A DNA stretch of 64,000 bases, from NCBI GenBank assembly GCA_023389035.1, contig JAEWFC010000015.1:186001-250000 (forward strand), in the 5' to 3' direction. The stretch comes from Acidobacteriota bacterium. GTDB taxonomy: Bacteria > Acidobacteriota > Blastocatellia > Pyrinomonadales > Pyrinomonadaceae. This document shows positions 1 through 6,833 of the stretch, piece by piece. The translations under genes were made by a program, and so were the position numbers. Within the stretch, counting starts at the first letter, position 1. Every line of letters begins with the position of its first letter. The notes below the pieces were generated by a model. The model made no database searches. It saw only the letters and a list, made by a program, of their open reading frames with translations, and was not told where the DNA came from.

Positions 1-339
1 ATCGAAAAAGTCGAGCGAAGAAACCGCGGTCCGAAGCACATCCATCGGGTCGGCATCTTTCGGGAACTGCTTCATCAGGTCGATCACTGCGGACGGCACT
101 TCGTAGTTTGCCCGGAGCTGTTCGGTCAATCCGTCGAGCTCTTCCTGCTTAGGCAGGCGGCCGTTCCAGAGCAGGTAAACCACCTCTTCAAAGGTCGAGT
201 GCTCAGCAAGATCGTGGATATCGTAGCCCTGATATATTAGTTTTCCTTCTTCGCCATTTACGTCGCCGATCGCGCTCTGGGCGGCGACTACGCCACGCAA
301 TCCGGCTGTGGCGGCGGTCGTTTCTGTTCCTGTGCTCAT
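1..339 (-). CDS. gltA: Citrate synthase, N-terminal part (gene runs off the window)
   Basis: The 113 codons visible encode the start of a citrate synthase, which condenses acetyl-CoA and oxaloacetate in the TCA cycle. The family signature GLRGVVAAQSAIGDVNGEEG followed by KLIYQGYDIHDLAE and a VVYLLWNGRLP block matches the small N-terminal region of the short type II citrate/2-methylcitrate synthases. The ATG at 339 is preceded by an AGGA ribosome site about 9 bases upstream. The catalytic His and Asp residues lie beyond the window edge, so citrate cannot be separated from 2-methylcitrate synthase here. It is divergent from dnaX across about 190 bases. Confidence 0.85.
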   Translation of the reverse strand, partial: MSTGTETTAATAGLRGVVAAQSAIGDVNGEEGKLIYQGYDIHDLAEHSTFEEVVYLLWNGRLPKQEELDGLTEQLRANYEVPSAVIDLMKQFPKDADPMDVLRTAVSSLDFFD

Positions 340-528
340 AATAATTTATCCTTTGAAAACAATGGTTTTTGAACTATTTAGGATATCAAACGGTGTGAAT
401 AGTTACAAATAATCCGTCTTTTCGCCCACAATATTTTTTATACCACGCCGGCTCGCCGCCTGTACGCTCTGGAAAGGTCGATTCGGTATGCAGCGACTTT
501 ATCCTTTTCGGGTTCTGCATTATTCTTT

Positions 529-2397
529 ATGAGAATGTCCTATCAGGTGATCGCCCGCAAATGGAGGCCCCAGACCTTTGAAGAAGTAACGGGTCAGGAG
601 CATATCACGCAGACGCTGCGTAATGCACTGGAGTACGACCGCCTGCATCACGCCTATCTTTTTTCGGGTGCACGCGGCGTCGGGAAAACGACGTCTGCGC
701 GCCTGCTTGCGAAAGCTCTTAATTGTCACAAAACAACCGACAAGCCGAACCTTACGCCGTGCCGCACGACTGACGCGGACGCATGTGCGTCGTGTGTTGA
801 GATATCGGAAAGCCGGTCGATGGACGTTCTGGAGATCGACGCCGCCTCACACACAGGGATCGATGACGTTCGCGACACGATCATCGAGAACATCAACGTA
901 AACCCGGCGCGCGATCGTTACAGGGTCTTTATCATCGACGAGGTCCATCAGCTATCGAAGCCTGCGTTCAACGCTCTGCTGAAAACGCTCGAGGAGCCGC
1001 CGGCGAAAGTTGTCTTTATAATGGCGACGACCGAGCACCACAAGGTGCCGGAAACTATCGCATCGCGGTGTCAGGAATTTGAGTTTCGCACGATCCCGAT
1101 CGCAAAGATCTTTGACCGACTGAGGCTGATCGCCGATGCGGAAAAGGTCAACGTCGATGACGACGCGCTTCGCGAGATCGCACGGTCGGGCGAAGGCTCG
1201 ATGCGCGACGCGCAATCGAACTTTGATCAGGTGATCAGCTTTTCAGGCGAGCATATCACGGTCGCGGATGTGACCTCGGCTCTCGGAATGGCAAGCGTCG
1301 ACATGCTGACGCGTGCCGTCTCGGCGGTCGCGGAAAAGCAGTCGCTGGCAATGCTCGAGATCGTCGCCGACCTGGTCTCGCGCGGCCAGGACCTGAGGAA
1401 TTTTTGCCGCGACCTCATGGCTGTCATCCGTGATATTTCGGTATATAAGATCGGCGAAGATGCCGAACTCGTGTCCGATTCACCGATCACACCTGACGTT
1501 CTCAAAAGCCTCGGAGGTCCTTTCTCGATCTCAGATCTTGTGAGGTTCTACAACTCGCTCGCCGATACGGAATCGCGCCTGAAAGACGCCACGCAAACGC
1601 GTTACACGCTTGAGATCGGGCTGGTAAAGCTCGTTGAGATGCGACGCCTTGCACCGATCGAGAGCATCATCGAAAGGCTCGCCGCACTTGCCGGCGAACC
1701 GGCTGCCGTGCCGCCGCAGCCCACACAAAAGGCGTCGGCCGCACCGTCAGCTTCGGTGCCGGCGGAACCTGCACCGTCGGCACCGACCCGATCAGCCGCA
1801 CCTGCTGAGCCGGAAAAAAAAACTTTAATTTCTGAACCGCCTGCCGCGGCGCAGCCGCCCGCTGATCCGAACGACGGTTGGCAGGAACGCGACCTTTCCG
1901 ATCTGGAACCGCCGGAGGAGCAGTTTGACCTGCCCGACGAGGTCACCGCAGCCGCGGCGGATCAGGCTGCGGAGCCTGCGAAATGGCCTTCCATCGATCT
2001 TTCATTTGTCGATTCGGTTCCGGTCAAACTGCCGCCGATCAGCTCAGAACAACTCGAACACGTCGATGATGAAAAGCTTGACGCCGCGTACGAATCGGCA
2101 TTGCAGCGTGCAGGTGAACTGCTGAAGCCGATCGCCGGCGCGGAAGACATTTACCGTTCACTGGTCAACGAAAAGGCGGCTGCCGTGAGTTCACAAGGTG
2201 CAGCCGCTGTACCGGCACGAGATGTGTCAGCGTACTCGCGTCCGGTCCGTGAGATCGACAGCGATGAGGTCCCACTGCCCGTGCTTTCCGATTCACCGAC
2301 CGAAGAGGAGTTGATCGCATACGCGTCAGCTCATCCTAGCGTCCGACGCGTGATGCGTGCGTTTCGGGCAACGGTCGTGGGAGTTGAGGATCGGTAG
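529..2397 (+). CDS. dnaX: DNA polymerase III subunit gamma/tau
   Basis: Clamp-loader ATPase of the replicative polymerase. The N-terminal AAA+ domain opens with SYQVIARKWRP, carries Walker A GARGVGKT at residues 47-54, four Cys of the zinc module (66, 78, 86, 89) and Walker B IIDEVH near residue 137. A Pro/Ala-rich linker spans roughly 385-475 and the polymerase-binding tau tail follows. The second ATG at 535 (M3) gives the usual family start MSYQV and may be the true start. A run of nine A at 1814-1822 falls inside the linker, and both shifted frames stop immediately after it, so a short gamma form is likely (see findings). Confidence 0.95.
   Translation: MRMSYQVIARKWRPQTFEEVTGQEHITQTLRNALEYDRLHHAYLFSGARGVGKTTSARLLAKALNCHKTTDKPNLTPCRTTDADACASCVEISESRSMDVLEIDAASHTGIDDVRDTIIENINVNPARDRYRVFIIDEVHQLSKPAFNALLKTLEEPPAKVVFIMATTEHHKVPETIASRCQEFEFRTIPIAKIFDRLRLIADAEKVNVDDDALREIARSGEGSMRDAQSNFDQVISFSGEHITVADVTSALGMASVDMLTRAVSAVAEKQSLAMLEIVADLVSRGQDLRNFCRDLMAVIRDISVYKIGEDAELVSDSPITPDVLKSLGGPFSISDLVRFYNSLADTESRLKDATQTRYTLEIGLVKLVEMRRLAPIESIIERLAALAGEPAAVPPQPTQKASAAPSASVPAEPAPSAPTRSAAPAEPEKKTLISEPPAAAQPPADPNDGWQERDLSDLEPPEEQFDLPDEVTAAAADQAAEPAKWPSIDLSFVDSVPVKLPPISSEQLEHVDDEKLDAAYESALQRAGELLKPIAGAEDIYRSLVNEKAAAVSSQGAAAVPARDVSAYSRPVREIDSDEVPLPVLSDSPTEEELIAYASAHPSVRRVMRAFRATVVGVEDR
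1813..1835 (+). promoter_or_regulatory. Candidate dnaX slippery site (A9) producing gamma
   Basis: Reading in frame, codons GAA AAA AAA ACT TTA contain the heptamer A_AAA_AAA followed by two more A (nine in total, 1814-1822). A -1 shift reads AAC TTT AAT TTC TGA (stop at 1833-1835) and a +1 shift reads CTT TAA (stop at 1826-1828). The products would be about 435 or 432 residues, close to the 431-residue gamma of Escherichia coli. Ribosomal frameshifting (E. coli) and transcriptional slippage on A9 (Thermus) are both known for dnaX. Which applies here is not visible, and no convincing upstream Shine-Dalgarno-like stimulator was seen. Confidence 0.65.
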
Positions 2398-2452
2398 GCG
2401 GAACATGCCGTGCGATTTTGTCGTATAATGCGGTATCGACGAATTAATATTG

Positions 2453-3334
2453 ATGAACAACAAAACCCGAGCCCTGCGATCCCGAGCTTTTGCCATCCTG
2501 ATCACATTGCTGGCGTCGGGTGCAGCTGTTTTTGCTCAGACACCTTGGTCGCAAAACACCTCTCCGCTGCCGGAACCGACCGGCCACGTCAATGACTACG
2601 CCGGCGTGATCGATGCCGGAACGGTGCAGCAGCTGGAGACGAAGCTTCGCGATTTCAAGACGAAGACGGGTGTAGAGATCGCTGTCGCGGTCGTTAAGAC
2701 GACCGGTGACCGTGACATCTTTGACTATTCGCTTGCGGTCGCACGCGGCTGGGGCATCGGAGCAACGGCTGACGACAACCCGGGCGCACTGCTTTTCATA
2801 GCTGTCGACGACCGAAAATATTTCACACACATTAGCAAGGACCTCGAGGACGAGCTTCCGGACGGCGTGGCAGGCAGCCTGCAGAGACAGAATCTCGTTC
2901 CGGAGTTTCGCAACGGAAACTACGGCAAAGGCATCTCGGACACGATCGATGCGTATATCTCCACGATCGAAACGCGTCTAAGCGGCGGGCCGATCCCGCA
3001 GGCCGAACCACGTGAGACCATCGGTGACAGATCGGAGGAGAGCTTCGGAACGTTTTGCTGTCTGGCGATCGGTCTATTCATTTTGATACTGATGCTGTCG
3101 AACCGCGGCCGCGGCGGCAAGTCAAGAGACGACGATGACCGCTGGGGCGGCGGCGGAGGCGGATTGGGCGGCGTGCTGCCGTGGATCATCCTTAGCGGTA
3201 TTAGTAATGCTTCGTCATCAGGCGGCAGCAGTTGGGGCGGAAGCTCAGATTGGGGCGGCGGCGGTGGCGGCGGCTGGGGAGGCTTTGGCGGCGGTGGCGA
3301 TTTTGGCGGCGGCGGTGCCGGAGGCGGCTGGTAA
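2453..3334 (+). CDS. TPM domain protein with signal peptide and Gly-rich tail (YgcG-like)
   Basis: Membrane-anchored extracytoplasmic protein. A signal peptide ends near AVFAQ (about residue 28). The TPM domain follows at about 35-175 (PTGHVNDYAGVID at its start, then GVEIAVAVVKTTGDRD). One transmembrane helix lies near 200-218 and a long Gly/Trp/Ser-rich tail runs from about 225 to the end. TPM domains occur in photosystem II repair proteins and in YgcG-type proteins commonly encoded next to LemA, as here. The ATG at 2453 is preferred over a TTG just upstream at 2450. The stop codon abuts the ATG of the next gene, which suggests translational coupling. The biochemical role is not known from sequence. 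Confidence 0.85.
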   Translation: MNNKTRALRSRAFAILITLLASGAAVFAQTPWSQNTSPLPEPTGHVNDYAGVIDAGTVQQLETKLRDFKTKTGVEIAVAVVKTTGDRDIFDYSLAVARGWGIGATADDNPGALLFIAVDDRKYFTHISKDLEDELPDGVAGSLQRQNLVPEFRNGNYGKGISDTIDAYISTIETRLSGGPIPQAEPRETIGDRSEESFGTFCCLAIGLFILILMLSNRGRGGKSRDDDDRWGGGGGGLGGVLPWIILSGISNASSSGGSSWGGSSDWGGGGGGGWGGFGGGGDFGGGGAGGGW

Positions 3335-4066
3335 ATGAACAATCAATTTAGAGCACTTGTCGACGACCTGCGATCGACGCACGGCAGCAATCTGGTATCG
3401 GTGATCCTTTACGGATCGGCGGCGGCGGGCGATTTCATTCCGCGGCATTCTGATTACAACTTGCTGATCGCGCTCGACCGAATCACGCCGAAGGACCTGC
3501 GGCAGGCCCATGCGTGCGTTCGTGAATGGCACAAGATGGGCCATCCGGTGCCGAACTATTTCACCGTCTCGGAACTTAAGCACGCGTCAGACGTCTTTCC
3601 GATCGAGTTTCACCAGATGCAGGAAGCACACAAGGTCCTCTACGGCAAAGATGTGCTCGAAGGGCTGGAGGTATCAGACCGCTTTTTGCGTCATCAGACG
3701 GAATACGAGCTTCGGAGCAAGCTGCTGCTGCTCCGGCGGCAGTACATTCCCGCGTCGGAATCTGTAGAAGGGCTTGTGCACTTGATGGCAGAGAGCCTTG
3801 CGAGCTTTGCGGCGGTATTTCGCGCGGTGCTGATCATGCACGGCGTGCGTCCGCCGGTAAAGAAACACGAGATCGTGGCATTGACCGTCCAAACGCTTGG
3901 CCTCGACGGTATCCCTTTCGAAAGGATATTCAATATTCGCGAGGACAATTTCGGCGATCCGCTTGATGAGGTCGCGGCAAACCGGCTCTTTGCGGAATAT
4001 ATGTTCCAGATCGAACGCGTCATTGACGCGGTCAACACCAAGGGCGAGGCGGAAACGGCAATGTAA
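3335..4066 (+). CDS. Nucleotidyltransferase-fold protein
   Basis: The N-terminal third has the polymerase-beta-type nucleotidyltransferase signature GSAAAGDFIPRHSDYNLLIAL. G27-S28 and D40 fit the GS...SDxD pattern, but the second metal-binding Asp is Asn (N42), so catalysis may be weakened or lost. The rest (about 100-243) is helical and resembles the accessory region of MNT or kanamycin-nucleotidyltransferase-like proteins. No signal peptide is seen, so it should be cytosolic. It starts directly after the TPM gene stop and lies upstream of lemA, an unusual insertion into the TPM-LemA pair. Substrate unknown. Confidence 0.7.
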   Translation: MNNQFRALVDDLRSTHGSNLVSVILYGSAAAGDFIPRHSDYNLLIALDRITPKDLRQAHACVREWHKMGHPVPNYFTVSELKHASDVFPIEFHQMQEAHKVLYGKDVLEGLEVSDRFLRHQTEYELRSKLLLLRRQYIPASESVEGLVHLMAESLASFAAVFRAVLIMHGVRPPVKKHEIVALTVQTLGLDGIPFERIFNIREDNFGDPLDEVAANRLFAEYMFQIERVIDAVNTKGEAETAM

Positions 4067-4142
4067 AGAGCTAGCAGTAATTCAGCGAACAATAGTAAAC
4101 TGGCAGACATATTTTAGACGAACTAGCGGAAAGGAGAAGATA

Positions 4143-4844
4143 ATGAAAAGAGCGATCTTATTGACCATTGCGATGTTTGCGGCGTTCGGCCTGAGCGGCT
4201 GCAGCTACAACGAGCTGACGGCAAAGCAGCAGAATGTCAGGGGCAAATGGGCGAACGTTGAAAGTGCGATGCAGCGTCGAGCAGACCTGATCCCAAACCT
4301 GGTCGAGACCGCAAAAATGGCCGGCGTTCAGGAACAGGAAGTTTTCGGGCAGATAGCTGAGGCGCGTTCGAGGCTACTGAACGCTCAGCAGGCACCCGGA
4401 CAAGCCGAAGGCGGCGACAAGACGCCTGAACAGCGGCAAGCCGTGATCGAAGCGAACAACAGCTTCGGCGGAACGATCGGGCGGTTGCTGATGCTGCAAG
4501 AGCAGTATCCCGTGCTTCGCTCGAGCGAGGCGTTTATGAAGGTGCAGGACGAGCTTTCGGGCACCGAGAATCGTCTGAACACGGCCCGCATCGATTTCAA
4601 CGATGCGACCCGCGATTACAACGCGACGAGGAATTCGTTCCCGGCCGTGCTGACCGCCGGACTGCTCGGGTTTAAGGAAGAGCCGTTCTTTGAAGCGGAC
4701 GCCAGCTCGCGTGAGGTGCCCACGGTAGGTGACGCAAATACGCTCCGCCGCCAGCAAAATCCGCCGCAGACAGCACCGCAGGCGCCTGCAGCTCCTGCAA
4801 ATGCTCCGGCAGCTCCGCCTGCGACCAATTCTAATGCGAATTAA
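4143..4844 (+). CDS. lemA: LemA family lipoprotein
   Basis: A 233-residue LemA protein. The first 20 residues form a lipoprotein signal with lipobox LSGC (Cys20), and the coiled-coil LemA domain follows with RGKWANVESAMQRRADLIPNL and later YNATRNSFPA plus FLxF-type KEEPFFEAD. The tail from about 200 is Pro/Ala rich and probably disordered. The ATG at 4143 is preceded by AAGGAG about 10 bases upstream; longer in-frame translation upstream overlaps the previous gene and was rejected. LemA and TPM proteins often co-occur and are thought to act at the cell envelope. The stop abuts the stop of the convergent BMC operon. Confidence 0.9.
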   Translation: MKRAILLTIAMFAAFGLSGCSYNELTAKQQNVRGKWANVESAMQRRADLIPNLVETAKMAGVQEQEVFGQIAEARSRLLNAQQAPGQAEGGDKTPEQRQAVIEANNSFGGTIGRLLMLQEQYPVLRSSEAFMKVQDELSGTENRLNTARIDFNDATRDYNATRNSFPAVLTAGLLGFKEEPFFEADASSREVPTVGDANTLRRQQNPPQTAPQAPAAPANAPAAPPATNSNAN

Positions 4845-5147
4845 TTAGAAACCGCGGGAACTGCACATCGAGCAGTGATCACAAGGCCTGTCGTTCGGTT
4901 CGAACGTGCAGGCCTTTTCCTTTGAGCCGAAGACCTGATCGGCGATCGCTTCGGCGATGGAGAATTTGTCGAGACTGGGATGGGAATGTGCGGGAACCGC
5001 AGGTTTTGCAGCTGCCGACTCGAGCTTGTCGAGCCTTTCATTGATCTTTTCTAGTGCCGCGAGTATCGGGGCAACGCCATTTTCAGGCTTCGCCTCCTCG
5101 GCGATCAGCCTCGCGATCTTTTCGGCAAGCTTTTCGGTACTACTCAT
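4845..5147 (-). CDS. Small Cys-tailed protein of the BMC operon, unknown function
   Basis: A 100-residue protein that I do not recognise as a named family. Residues 1-19 form an amphipathic helix (SSTEKLAEKIARLIAEE) that resembles the short encapsulation peptides targeting enzymes into microcompartments. Residues 25-47 are predicted coiled coil, then a Pro/Ala linker, then a second amphipathic helix (about 59-73). The C terminus has Cys80, 89, 92 and 95 (C-x8-C-x2-C-x2-C), which could hold zinc or an iron-sulfur cluster. It is the last gene of the minus-strand BMC operon, two bases after a pentamer gene. A role as lumen or shell-associated protein is inference only. Confidence 0.75.
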   Translation of the reverse strand: MSSTEKLAEKIARLIAEEAKPENGVAPILAALEKINERLDKLESAAAKPAVPAHSHPSLDKFSIAEAIADQVFGSKEKACTFEPNDRPCDHCSMCSSRGF

Positions 5148-5149
5148 CG

Positions 5150-5422
5150 TTAGTTCAGATCAATGTAATCGACCACGCCGACTATGGCGGAGTCGATCGC
5201 GGCTCCGGGGCGGCCGGTGGCGGCGGTTGAGGCGGACCAGCCTTCCTGGGCGATGATAACGATGTCGCCTTCGCCCGCACTGACGGAATCGAGTGCGAGG
5301 CACGTGTAATCCATGTCGTCGCCCTCGGGAGTTATTTGGCGGCACAGCATGATACGCGTGCCCTCGTAACGCTGATTCTTCTGCGTTGCGACGACGTTAC
5401 CGATGACCCTGGCGATGAGCAT
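5150..5422 (-). CDS. BMC vertex (pentamer) protein, EutN/CcmL family, copy 1
   Basis: A 90-residue EutN/CcmL-type protein, which forms pentamers that cap the vertices of bacterial microcompartments. It shows the family pattern: MLIARVIGNVVATQKN at the start, a central LDSVSAGEGD loop, and the end AAIDSAIVGVVDYIDL. Its ATG at 5422 abuts the stop codon of the next pentamer gene upstream (5423-5425), consistent with coupled translation. One of three pentamer paralogues in this operon. Confidence 0.92.
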   Translation of the reverse strand: MLIARVIGNVVATQKNQRYEGTRIMLCRQITPEGDDMDYTCLALDSVSAGEGDIVIIAQEGWSASTAATGRPGAAIDSAIVGVVDYIDLN

Positions 5423-5698
5423 TTAACCCCGGAAGACGTGAGATTCTGAGTCGATTATGCCGACGATGGTGCAATCGGTCGGCGTTTCGTCGCGTTTGAA
5501 CGGGAACGAAGCTTCCTTGCCGCGGCACCAAAAGACCAGCTCGCCCTCGCCTGCACCGACGGCATCAAGAGCGATCATCGGGCTTCCCTTTTCTTTCAGG
5601 TCGGCGTCGAGCGTTTGGACCAGCAGGAACTTTCGCCCGTCGAGCGTGGAGTTCTTGACGCTGGAAACGACCGTTCCGATGACGCGTGCTATCTGCAT
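5423..5698 (-). CDS. BMC vertex (pentamer) protein, EutN/CcmL family, copy 2
   Basis: A 91-residue EutN/CcmL vertex protein (MQIARVIGTVVSSVKN at the start, ALDAVGAGEGE loop, CTIVGIIDS near the end). It differs from copy 1 in having a Lys/Phe-rich loop (KEASFPFKRDE) where the family is usually Ala/Gly/Ser rich. It sits one base after the stop-proximal end of the DoxX gene and directly before copy 1. Having several BMC-P paralogues is typical of fucose/rhamnose-type microcompartments, where they may be specialised. Confidence 0.92.
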   Translation of the reverse strand: MQIARVIGTVVSSVKNSTLDGRKFLLVQTLDADLKEKGSPMIALDAVGAGEGELVFWCRGKEASFPFKRDETPTDCTIVGIIDSESHVFRG

Positions 5699-5699
5699 A

Positions 5700-6110
5700 T
5701 TATCGGCGGCGAAACGATCGCTCGGGCTTTTTGTAGCTTGCGTAGGCGACCGCGGCGAGGCAGGCGATCATCAACACACTGAACTCCATTCCGTTCCGTC
5801 CGGCCCCGACGACGAACCAGCCTTCTTTCCAGTGGATCATGTAGATGCCGACAGCGAGCAGCAACGAGAAGAGAAGCGAGATGATCCACGTGTACATTCC
5901 GACCGCCAGCAGCACGCCGCCGATGAGCTCGAAAAGCGTGATCGCCCATGCGATGTAAAAGCCGAGCGGCAGGCCCTGCGAGCCGAGAAATTCGCCAAAC
6001 GCTCCGATCGTTCCGTTTGAGATCCGAGCCGCGCCGTGAATAAACAGCACGGCGGCGAGCACTACGCGGATCGCGGTCAGGGCGTTCTTTGTTTTATCTC
6101 CGGGACCCAT
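5700..6110 (-). CDS. DoxX family membrane protein within the BMC operon
   Basis: A 136-residue integral membrane protein with about four transmembrane helices (roughly 10-30, 50-72, 75-95 and 107-127). The pattern FIHGAARI...GFYIAWAITLFELIGGVLLAVG is typical of DoxX. DoxX proteins are inner-membrane proteins linked in some bacteria to thiol or redox stress, but their activity is poorly defined. It lies between two vertex-protein genes, six bases after one and one base before the next, so it is very likely co-transcribed with the shell genes. A membrane protein inside a shell operon is unusual. Confidence 0.82.
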   Translation of the reverse strand: MGPGDKTKNALTAIRVVLAAVLFIHGAARISNGTIGAFGEFLGSQGLPLGFYIAWAITLFELIGGVLLAVGMYTWIISLLFSLLLAVGIYMIHWKEGWFVVGAGRNGMEFSVLMIACLAAVAYASYKKPERSFRRR

Positions 6111-6116
6111 TTTGAA

Positions 6117-6398
6117 TCAGCGGCCGTTTTCGGAAGTGAAGTCGATCGTGTCGATAACGCCGATGATGGCGGAATCGACCGGGCAATCCTTATTGCCCTC
6201 AGCCATGCGTGCGGAAGAGCCGCCGACGACGATCACCTTCTCGTGAAAGCCGGCCCCGACGGTGTCGACGGCAACAACATAGCCGCTCTGGTCAGTGCCG
6301 TCGAGATTGACGGGCTTGACGATGAGCAGCTTTTTGCCCTGCAGCCGTTCGTCCTTTTGCGTGGAGACGACGGTGCCAAGTATGCGTCCGATGATCAT
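6117..6398 (-). CDS. BMC vertex (pentamer) protein, EutN/CcmL family, copy 3
   Basis: A 93-residue EutN/CcmL vertex protein starting MIIGRILGTVVSTQKDERL, with AVDTVGAGFHEKVIVVGGSSARM in the middle and SAIIGVIDTIDF near the end. The ATG at 6398 gives the family N terminus; in-frame extension upstream would translate a low-complexity spacer and was rejected. It follows that roughly 100-base spacer after the hexamer gene and is followed closely by DoxX. Confidence 0.9.
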   Translation of the reverse strand: MIIGRILGTVVSTQKDERLQGKKLLIVKPVNLDGTDQSGYVVAVDTVGAGFHEKVIVVGGSSARMAEGNKDCPVDSAIIGVIDTIDFTSENGR

Positions 6399-6404
6399 TG
6401 GTGA

Positions 6405-6497
6405 GTGGCGGTCTTGGATTCTGGGTTTTGGGTTTTCGGTCTTTGGTCTTTCTCCGAAGTCCGGAGTCCAAAGTCCGAAGACCAAAGTCCAAATCCC
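6405..6497. repeat. Low-complexity palindromic spacer between BMC shell genes
   Basis: The spacer between the hexamer gene and vertex copy 3 is built from repeats of short words (GGTTTT, CTTTGGTC, AAGTCC). It contains a perfect 10-base inverted repeat, CTTTGGTCTT at 6441-6450 and AAGACCAAAG at 6478-6487, with further partly complementary words between. It has no coding signal. It may form a hairpin in the operon transcript and could tune the ratio of shell proteins, or it may be a copy of a dispersed intergenic repeat. Confidence 0.55.
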
Positions 6498-6776
6498 TTA
6501 CTTCATTACGACCGGCAAGGTCTCATCGACGCTCGAGTGCGGACGCGGGATCACGTGGACGCTGACGAGCTCGCCGACGCGGCGTGCGGCTGCCGCACCT
6601 GCGTCGGTCGCGGCCTTGACCGCTGCGACGTCGCCGCGGACGATCGCTGTGACAAAGCCTGCACCGATCTTTTCGTAACCGACAAGCTGAACGTTAGCGG
6701 CCTTTACCATCGCATCGGCCGCTTCGATCATTGCCACGAGACCTTTCGTCTCGACCATTCCTAATGCTTCCTGCAT
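6498..6776 (-). CDS. BMC shell hexamer protein (BMC-H, PduA/EutM type)
   Basis: A 92-residue single BMC-domain protein, the main facet tile of microcompartment shells. It shows MQEALGMVETKGLVAMIEAAD at the start and the pore region YEKIGAGFVTAIVRGDVAAV; residues 36-40 are KIGAG where PduA has KIGSG, so the pore rim is less polar. The end RPHSSVDETLP is typical. An AGGAG site lies about 12 bases upstream of the ATG at 6776. It is the only hexamer gene visible, 57 bases after the aldolase. Confidence 0.95.
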   Translation of the reverse strand: MQEALGMVETKGLVAMIEAADAMVKAANVQLVGYEKIGAGFVTAIVRGDVAAVKAATDAGAAAARRVGELVSVHVIPRPHSSVDETLPVVMK

Positions 6777-6833
6777 TTAGTTGTTGCTCCTGATCTCTAA
6801 TGGAAAATAGAAATTGAATTGACGTGCGCTAGT

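Noticed and set aside
2920..3342. Pro-rich minus-strand open frame opposite the TPM gene
   Set aside because: It is the antisense of the Gly-rich tail of the TPM protein; the Pro runs are simply the complement of Gly codons.
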